DNA of 64,000 nucleotides, from positions 58,430,539 to 58,494,538 of the forward strand of contig NC_045427.1 in assembly GCF_902635505.1 (NCBI RefSeq), in the 5' to 3' direction. The stretch comes from Sarcophilus harrisii. Lineage: Eukaryota > Chordata > Mammalia > Dasyuromorphia > Dasyuridae. Both the position numbers and the translations under genes were made by a program. The notes below the pieces were generated by a model. The model saw only the letters and a list, made by a program, of their open reading frames with translations. It made no database searches and was not told the origin of the DNA. Shown here in pieces: positions 56,400-64,000 of this stretch. Numbering within the stretch: the stretch's first letter is position 1; each line of letters begins with the position of its first letter.

Positions 56400-56602
56400 G
56401 AATATAGTGTTAGTAAAAGGCTCCTAACTTGGAGTAAGGAAACATGAATATGAACCTTGACTCTGGTTGTGTGACTGACTGTACATCATTCTACCTCACT
56501 GAGCCTCAATTTTTCTCATTTGTAAACAATAATTTTTGAACTACCCGTTGTGTTATAAAGGAAGTATTTTGTAAATTTAAAAGTACCATAGAAATGTGAA
56601 TT
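56400..56602 (+). repeat. MIR, sense
   Basis: 'ttggagtaaggaaacatgaa', 'ctggttgtgtgactgactgt' and 'gagcctcaatttttctcatt' mark an old copy. Confidence 0.65.
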
Positions 56603-56689
56603 CAGTTTGGTTTTAATGATGAATAGTATTTTATTTTAGTCTACTTTAAAAAAAAATTGGTGTTATGTGATAAATTTTAGTTCATTCAA

Positions 56690-57462
56690 ATCTCCTGCTA
56701 GAGTATCATTTCCTTCTCTACTATTCTTTTGAAAAATTTATTTTCCCCCAGCTAATCCAAATCCTTGTTCCCCTCTTCCCTTGTATAATTCAGGACCTCC
56801 CTCTCCTCCCATACACCTTGCAACAAATATTCATAGTGAAGCAAAAGCATAATTGCATTGGCGTCCAATAAATATATGCCCCGATCTGTACCCTGAGTCC
56901 ATCTCTTTTTGAGAGGAAGTTGATAGTATTTTTCATCATGTTCTCTGGGATTTTGATTTGTTATTGTGATGATGAGTTCTTAAGTTTTAAAAAAATTCAT
57001 TGTTTTTACAGTATATTAACATGTATTAAATTGTTCTCCTGGTTCTGCTTACTTCACTCTAAATCAGTTCATTCAAATTTCCAGTTTTTTTCTAAAACCA
57101 TCTCTTTCATTTTTTCTTACAGAACAATATTATTCTATTACAAGCATGAATTATAATTTATTCAACTATTCCTCAACTAATGGAGAAACCCCTAATTTCC
57201 ATTTTTTGACCACCACCAAAAGAGTTTCTATGAATTTTTTTTTTTTTTAACAAATGGATCTTTTTTAATCTTTCCTTGATCTCCTTGAGGTATCAGTCTC
57301 TAAGTCACAACTTAGTAACTTTTTAGACATAGTTCTAAATTGCTTTCCTGAATAATTTGACCATTCCACAGCTCTCTCACCAACACAGTGTTCCAGTTTT
57401 CCTGCAACCCCTCAAATAAATTACTGGAGAAATTTTTTGATAATCTGTAATATTATTTTCAC
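56690..57462 (-). mobile_element. Older L1 LINE 3' end
   Basis: 3' UTR of the older type ('cattggcgtccaataaatat') and ORF2 end ('tgttctcctggttctgctta', 'aatttattcaactattcctc', 'agttctaaattgctttcctg'). Same subfamily type as 44545-45365. Confidence 0.75.
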
Positions 57463-57464
57463 TT

Positions 57465-57895
57465 TGCTTTCTGTATTTCATTGTTAATCAGTTATTCCAG
57501 GCAAAGTTGGCTTGTGGACATCTTCCTTTTGAAGCTGGTACAACAGCCCCTTTACAACTTGAGTTAGAGTTTAAGCCTCATAAAAGAGATGTTAAAGTTA
57601 TTGAACCAACTTCAAAAGAGAGTTAAAAATAAAAGTTATTGGTTCTCTCTTTCCTGAAAGTCTTTAGTGAGACTGTTCCAATCTGGGGTTCCAAGCAAAA
57701 ATGTCCGAAAGTGCCTTCTTACCCTTGGTTAATTACAGAATAAGCAGAAGAAACTACTCATTAGCTGGATAATTGTAGGGGCATATTGAGCAGTAGTTGA
57801 TCCTGCTTTCATCAGAACTAAAATAGTTTTCAGAAAAATAGTCTGTTTGTTCAGTATGCAAAGCATGCTCTTAAATTTCTTTAATTGATAATAAA
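57465..57895. other. No gene or recognised repeat
   Basis: Repeat-free intron DNA as far as I can see. An AATAAA and a GGGGTTCC motif near 57630-57690 looked LTR-like but could not be supported. Confidence 0.4.
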
Positions 57896-57899
57896 AATC

Positions 57900-58138
57900 A
57901 ATAATGCTTAGAACTTTAAGATTTGCAAAGTACTTTACAAATATCTCTTGAGCCTCTCAAGAAACTTTGGGAAGTAGATGTTATTATACTCAGTTTACAA
58001 ATGAGGAAACTGAGGCAGACAGATTGAACAGCTTGAACAGTCCAGTGTCAGATAGCTAGTGAATGTCTTTAGGTTGGATTTGAATTTAGGTCTTTCTAAT
58101 TCCAGACCCGGTGCTCAATCTAGTATGACACCTAGATA
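57900..58138 (-). repeat. MIR, antisense, near full length
   Basis: 'agatttgcaaagtactttac', 'caaatgaggaaactgaggca', 'gatttgaatttaggtctttc' and 'cggtgctcaatctagtatga'. Confidence 0.8.
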
Positions 58139-58139
58139 T

Positions 58140-59000
58140 TGGAGTAGTATAATAGTTCCTATTTTAAGTGTTATAATTAAGAGAGTTGGATTTTCTTTTA
58201 ATTAACATAGCTGAACTTCTCACTAATACATTTATTATGTATTAATAGTTACCTGTATTTTGATGCCTAAAGAACATTGGGTATAAGTATGCTGCATTTA
58301 ATTACTGGTGATGACATTTGTAAGAAATAGTATTAAATATATCATTGGCAGTATATATTACTGGAGATAGGCCAATAATGTAGCTCTAGTGCTTGATTCA
58401 AGAACTAGAAGGATGGAGTCTGTGTTGTTGGTTTCCAGAAACACATGGACAAAAGCTGAATAGGATGAGAAGGTGTGAAAAGGGGTTGTTCAATGTTGAT
58501 GAATTATCCTCTCAATTGAAGTATAGTTTGAAAAGGTTTCTTTTATTTCAACTAGACTAGTCTTTATGAAAGCAGGAACTGTCTTATCAGAATCTTTATT
58601 TTTCCTTCTACCTGAGTTCAGAAAAGTCCTATCCACACAGAGTGAATGTTTAATAATTAGTTACCTCTTTGAATTTTTGAATACTGGTGTGCCATGGGTT
58701 TTAAATGAGGAAATCATAGTGCAGTGTAAAGGTGTATGAGGATTAGTAACTTTAAATATTTATATTACTTTTAAGTTATTCTGCTCAAAATCCAGGTAGA
58801 ACAGCTTTCTAGAAATAATTTCCTTCCTTCCTTCTTCCTTCCTTCCTAAACTTATCCTGGAAACTTTAATGGCCCTATTAATTATTTCTTGTCTCTGAAG
58901 ATTTGAAAAGAGATTTAAAGGAAATCTAGTAGTTGATGTTTCTATAGCTCTTTAGGTTTTATTTAAATAGCTTTACAAAGTGGCTTTGCTAACAAATTTT
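58140..59000. other. No gene; (CCTT)n at 58820-58847
   Basis: AT-rich intron DNA with a short CCTT microsatellite. Confidence 0.5.
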
Positions 59001-59474
59001 GTTGCTGTTCAGTTGTTTTTCAGTTATATTTGAACTGATTCCAGCTCTTTCCTATTAAATTCTCTGGGACTCTCCTTCCAGTTTGGTTTAGTTTTACCTC
59101 TTCACAACCCTGTTTTCCTAAAGCTGTAACCCTTAACTGCTCTCCTTTTACTATGTCCTGTTCCCATCTGGTTGCTTCCTTGACAAATTCTCTTTTGAAG
59201 ATTTTTGTTTTCAAACTTTTCCTTGAGCTTCTTCTACTTCCTTGACTTACCAGGAAGTTGATTTTTCTATAAGTGATAGCTCATTTCCTGAAAAAAGAGA
59301 TCTTCCACTCTTCTTTGATTCAGTAGTGGGGATAAAAGGCTTAGTCAGCTTAGTGTTCCTTGTAGACCTTTGAATTATAATCATTATTATTGATTTGTTT
59401 TCTTATTTATACATTTTAACATAACAGCCACCTACCAAACATCTAAAGAGACCCCTCCACAATATTTTTGTTCT

Positions 59475-59990
59475 TGTTATTGAAGCAAGAGTTAAGTGAC
59501 TTGGCAGCTAGTAAATGTTAGAGGTTGTATTTGAACTCATCTTCTCCTGACTTCAGGACCAGTATAATGTCTTAAAATTTTTTAAAATTATATTTATATT
59601 GATATGATATATGTTATTCTGGTTCTACATCCTCTACCAATGCTTCTTGAAGGCTTTGCCATGTTCTGCTTCCAGAGATCTTTACTCCTCTAGAAGGAAA
59701 CAATTATTTCCTGGAATTTTACTTTGTTTTATTCCAATAAAGCAGAAAGACAGAAGTATCCTCTCTATTTACAGAAATGTTCTCATTGGGAAATGTTCTA
59801 GAATAATAACTTCATGGAATGTTAGAGTTATAAGGATTTTTAATGAAATCTATTTTTTCCAAACCCCTCATTTTACAGATATGAAAACAGAGAAGGGAAA
59901 TAATGTGCCAATGACAGATAGACAATTAAATGATAGACACTATTAGAACCCAGGACTCCTGTTCTCAATCTCTTCACATTGCCTACACTA
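59475..59990 (-). repeat. CORE-SINE/L3-tail fragments, antisense
   Basis: 59475-59575 has 'tatttgaactcatcttctcc' and 'tgacttcaggaccagtataa'. 59795-59990 has 'catggaatgttagagttata', 'cctcattttacagatatgaa' and 'gaacccaggactcctgttct'. Confidence 0.6.
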
Positions 59991-60144
59991 ACAATAACAA
60001 AAAATTGATTATTTGTTAACATTTATTTTGTTTAAAAAAAGTTACAAAAGAAACTTTGAAGACTTTGTGTATAGGCCCAGTGATTGGCTGTGTAAGTAAC
60101 CCTCTAGTTAAATTTGGAAAGCTTCAACTATATATAGATCACTT

Positions 60145-60350
60145 TATTACAGTTCAGTTATTTCAGTCATGTTCAACTCTTCATGATTTCATTATTTATT
60201 TATTTGTTTGTTTTCTGGCAGATGTACTGGGGTCATATGCCATTTCCTTTTCCATCTCATTTTATAGATGGACTAACTCATTGAAGCAAACAGGGTTTGC
60301 CCACCTCACACAGCTAGTTAAGTGTCTTAGGCCAGATTTGAACTCAGGAA
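60145..60350 (-). mobile_element. Marsupial CORE-SINE with RTE-like tail, antisense
   Basis: 'cagtcatgttcaactcttca', 'gccatttccttttccatctc', 'cacacagctagttaagtgtc' and 'agatttgaactcagg'. The head is missing, and an ATTT simple repeat interrupts the tail. Confidence 0.75.
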
Positions 60351-60734
60351 AACAATAAAGAAAAAGAACTATAGTCTTTATCAGTGCAAAGCAATTCCCA
60401 TAACACTGAAATGAGACTCCTTGGAATATATGAGAAACATGTAGTTTGCAAGGAGTGAAAAAATACTAGGGAAGTTTTATTCATGGAGCTTGGACCCTGA
60501 AAATGAAAGGGGATGGGGGAAATCATATTGGAATATCCATAGTATGGCTAAACATCTTCAGATGGATGTGGTTGAAGGCAGCTGGTTTCCTGTATATTCT
60601 ATGCATGTATTGTTTGTTCTTTAGTACTAATTTAAACAGTCTGGGTATGCAGCCATTTGGGGAGGGTGGCATTTATACTCAAGTTCTGTGGGCATTCTTC
60701 CTGGCAGGGAAAATGCTGACCATTTTGTGGTTTT

Positions 60735-60898
60735 TATAGGATCTTAGGACTTTGAGCTGCAGAGATTTCTCTTTACACATGAGGAAACAGCAGCTCAGAG
60801 AAGGGAGGACCTGACTGAGGTCACAAAAGTGACTGGATTTCAAACCCATTTCCTCTCACTTTCAACCCATTGTTCTAGAAATTAGGTGCCATTCTGTC
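60735..60898 (-). repeat. MIR/L3-tail fragment, antisense
   Basis: 'acatgaggaaacagcagctc' and 'gactggatttcaaacccatt'. A CATA-rich microsatellite follows at 60948-60990. Confidence 0.6.
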
Positions 60899-61009
60899 AT
60901 TAAACCACACAAAGAACACTTTCTGTAGTGCTTTTTAAATATATTCACACATACATACATATACACATTTTTGAATATGTATGTATGTATATGTAAAGAT
61001 TAACTGATG

Positions 61010-61695
61010 ATCTTTTGTTCTTACATTGCTTCCATTGCTGAATGTATCTTCTCACTTTCTAGAATTACTAGTCTTTTTCAAGATTCAGTTCCAGTGCTAC
61101 GAACAGTAGCAAAGCCTCAGGATCCACCTCGTTGTTAGTACCTTTCCTTCACCTTACTTTGTACTGACTTTATTAGTAGAGAATTGTGTAGCAGAAAATT
61201 TTTAAAAATAACAGTGCAGCAAAACATTAAACAAATTTTATATTACATATGAAGTTTCACATCCAAAGCTTGCTACCCATTCAAAGAAAGGAGTTGTATT
61301 TTCTAATCTCTACTTTGATTCTAAACTTGATCATGACAGTTACAGTTCTTTCTTTCTTTTTTTTTCATTTTTTTTTTTGGTAGTGCTTTTAATAGCTTTA
61401 TCTCTCTCCTTCTTAACTTTACTATTATAGTTGAGAATGGTGTGATTATCTCCCCTATCCCTAAAGTGTGCAGTCTTGCAGACATCCTTGACTGTTTCTT
61501 CCTTTCTCATCCCTCACTTCTAATAAGTAAGTCTTGTCAACTCTACTTCTTGTATCCATCTTTTTACATAGGCTTTCTTCATCTTTTCCGTGGATTATTT
61601 CAGAAGCTCCCTAATTGGTCTCTTGTTTCCAGTCTGTCCCCTTTCTATGTCTATTTGCTTGTCAGTGAAATGTGTACAATAAGGATGATTTTCCA
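61010..61695 (+). mobile_element. L2 LINE fragments
   Basis: 61010-61160 matches the L2 3' UTR weakly ('tcttttgttcttacattgct'). 61425-61695 matches the end of L2 ORF2 ('gcagtcttgcagacatcctt', 'agtaagtcttgtcaactcta'). Confidence 0.6.
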
Positions 61696-61699
61696 CTTA

Positions 61700-62490
61700 A
61701 CTTATTGAATTACTTTATCTTGAGTGTGCATTTATGCATGCATGTTCAAGTTGTTGGATATCAAAAGATGACCCAGTTATATTTCTCTTGTTAAATACCA
61801 TGTGTAGCCTATGGAAAGTAACTTCTAAGTTAGTAAAATCCTGAAAGCAGAATTTATGGTAAACATAGAAGTGTTTCCAAGGCAGAATTGAAATTTAAGT
61901 CATTTGCATAGCCATAGGGCAGGTCCCAGTTCCACTAAGTATTACCTTTACTCATTTTGGGGTTTAGGGAATTCTGAAATAGAAAAAAATATTTACATAG
62001 TTAAAAGCAGCTTGAAAAGTATGGGGAAATCACAGCTGGGCTGTGGCACAAGCAAAACTAAGACTAAGACAGGCTGACAACTTCATAATATAGCATGAAC
62101 CAGAACCATTCTCAACAAAAAACAAATGTTTGTTTAAAAAAAAATTTTTTTTTGAGCAAGATATTAGCATTCTAAGTGATTAAAACATGAAGGATCATAG
62201 AGATTATCTGGTCTAATCCCTTGAGAATTGATAAGTTTAGGGTCATAATAATTAGTTAGTACCCATGGGTTCAATTATCATCTCTACAGCAGGTGTCTCT
62301 AATATAATACACTCACACCCTAGTATCACATTACCAATTGCCTACTAGATAACAATTGTAATTGCAATTGCAAACTGATCATATCCAAAATAGAAATTAC
62401 ATTTTCCCCATAACCCATGTCTTCTCCAAATTTCTTTTTTTCTTTCTTTTGGTACCACCATCTTTGCAGTAACTGAGATTAGCAGTTTTA
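61700..62490. other. No gene; short L3-like tail at 62180-62230
   Basis: AT-rich intron DNA. 'atgaaggatcatagagatta' is a possible L3 or SINE tail in antisense. Confidence 0.45.
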
Positions 62491-62494
62491 AAGT

Positions 62495-63048
62495 CTTGTC
62501 TCTTTCTCCCTCAGTACTGTATCCAAATGATTACCAAGTACATTACTAAATCTCATCGATTCTATCTATATGACATCTTTGGCATGCATTCCCTTTTCCT
62601 CCTCTCACACAACTTCTACTTTAGTTCACACCATCATCATTCTTGCTTAGACTATTGAAGTGGCATTCTATTTGATCCCTCTGATTCCAGTCTCTTTCTC
62701 CCATTCATTTTTTCCATAGCACAGAACAATCCATTTCTCTCCTGACTCTGCATCTTTTCACTGATTCTCTCCCATGTCAGGGATATTCCCATTCTCTTAT
62801 CTCCACTTCATTGACTTTCTTAAAGACAGTTTAAATATTCTTTTTGCAGGAGACCTTTTTTGTTCTTTCCTTCCCTCTAAGGTTATCTACGTTCTATATG
62901 TATACATCTTGGAAGTCCAGATGTTTGCATGTTGTCTCCCACCTTAGCGTGGAACTCCTCATGGGAGGGAACATAGTTTTGAATCCCCATAAGTAAACCT
63001 CAGTGCTGGCACATAGTAAGCATTTGATATATGCTTGTTGGCTTACTG
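62495..63048 (+). mobile_element. L2 LINE 3' region
   Basis: 'tctctcctgactctgcatct', 'gtgttgtctcccacc'-type text, 'gcgtggaactcctcatggga' and 'gctggcacatagtaagcatt' at the tail. Confidence 0.75.
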
Positions 63049-63054
63049 ATAGTT

Positions 63055-63832
63055 GCAAAATTAATATTTAAGATAAGATCTGATCATATTATTCCTCTAC
63101 TAATATTCTCCTCCTTACCCAGTACCTTTCTATTGCCTTTAGGACAAAATACAAAATCTGAATCAGCCTTGGATTTAAAGCTAATATCTTCTTCCCACCT
63201 ACTTTTCTAGTCTTATGTCATCTCACTTCTCCCAGATGCATTGTCTTTTTCAAATTGACCAGTAGCTGTTACTTGAATTTCACATGCCATCTCCTACCTC
63301 AGCTCTTTGTACAGGGAATTGGTTATCCATGGGTAGAATGTAGTTTTCCATACTTCTACCATGTAAAAATCAGTCTTTGATATAGTGCTCAGATGCCACC
63401 TCCTATTTATTTGTATAAGTAAGGCTTATGCCTTTTCTGATTACCCTGGTTTGTACAAATTCCCTCTTGAAATTATTTTGTATTTAATTTGTTTCTATTT
63501 ATCTGGTTTCATAGATAATGCATGACAAGATAAAGGAAAGAAATTGAAATCGGGAACACCTGTATTCAAATCTCTACTCATCCCTTCCCCTTCCCCCCTC
63601 CCCCTCTACCTTTCCCCCAATCTGTCACTATGTGTGTGACTTTGAGATGGTCACTTAAATTCTCTGGCCTGGGTTTCCTCATTTGTAAGATAAGAGGATT
63701 GATAATTTAACTCTTATTTCTCCAGTATGTAAGATTCCTGAGGGCAGGGACCATTTTCTTTTTGCCTTTGTATCCCTAGCTCCTAAAATGATGCTTTATA
63801 TATAGCAGGCACTTATTATAAATTTATTGAAT
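63055..63832 (+). mobile_element. L2 LINE 3' region split by a SINE
   Basis: 63055-63515 has 'agatctgatcatattattcc' and 'aaggcttatgccttttctga'. 63708-63832 has the tail 'gattcctgagggcagggacc' and 'tatatagcaggcacttatta'. The SINE at 63518-63706 lies between. Confidence 0.75.
63518..63706 (+). repeat. CORE-SINE/MIR inserted in L2, with a C/T-rich insertion
   Basis: 'tgtattcaaatctctactca', 'gtgtgtgactttgagatggt' and 'gggtttcctcatttgtaaga'. A CCCCTT-type tract at 63582-63619 interrupts it. Confidence 0.7.
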
Positions 63833-64000
63833 TGGAAAAAATAATAATGGAAAAATTAGGATCACAGTCCAGGTCTTCTGATTCCTATATCAGTATGGTA
63901 GGGAACATGGGGCATATTAGGATATAGAGGTAGAAGAGAACACAAGTGGCAACTTCATGGTTCTTGGAAAATTTTCCTGGGATGCTCCCATGGTGCTGGG

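Noticed and set aside
57540-57700. LTR-like signals (CATAAAAG, AATAAA, GGGGTTCC)
   Set aside because: No TG...CA ends, no target duplication and no host repeat interrupted. The motifs alone are common in AT-rich DNA.

Overview
The window is mammalian nuclear DNA, almost certainly from a marsupial. The evidence is the mix of interspersed repeats: marsupial L1 LINEs, CORE-SINEs (with heads like 'ggcagctaggtggc' and 3' tails like 'gagttggacatgactgaac'), old MIR, L2, L3/CR1 and HAL1 copies, a hAT-type miniature transposon and LTRs of endogenous retroviruses. The species cannot be fixed from this. Repeat family names are recognised from memory of consensus sequences, not from a database search.

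Only one real protein-coding piece is visible: coding exon 1 of CMTM4 (24582-24767, + strand). It encodes 62 residues and ends at a GTACGT splice donor. It sits in a CpG island (about 23680-25150) with GC boxes, a CCTCCCG-rich tract and a 7-codon upstream ORF. I found no sign of exon 2 to the right, so about 39 kb from 24768 to the window end is probably part of intron 1. The left 23 kb is the upstream flank. In human the neighbour on that side is DYNC1LI2, as I recall, but I see no exon of it here.

Layout. 1-9 kb: L1, L2, CORE-SINE and MIR fragments, a trinucleotide microsatellite and a 179-bp hAT element. 9-16 kb: SINEs, an L1 ORF2 fragment and a HAL1 element, all old. 16-22 kb: a younger SINE with a 13-bp target duplication, L2 pieces and a retroviral LTR with tandem U3 repeats. 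22-23.2 kb: the 5' end of an L1 (UTR with a YY1-type site plus the ORF1 start) pointing at the CMTM4 promoter. 23.7-25.1 kb: the CMTM4 CpG island. 25-64 kb: intron 1, full of old repeats. Notable items there are an inverted duplication with arms of about 155-170 bp (27.9-29.45 kb), two LTRs inserted into older repeats (32.9 and 35.0 kb), a long L2 piece with reverse-transcriptase motifs (36.8-38.0 kb), a shattered L3/CR1 element with nested L1 and SINE insertions (43.45-47.15 kb) and several L1 3' ends.

I did not find a new multi-gene system. The least expected structures are the inverted duplication in intron 1 and the 3'-truncated L1 whose promoter end lies upstream of CMTM4 on the same strand. 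No tRNA, rRNA, snRNA or CRISPR feature is supported. Repeat boundaries are generally good to tens of bases.
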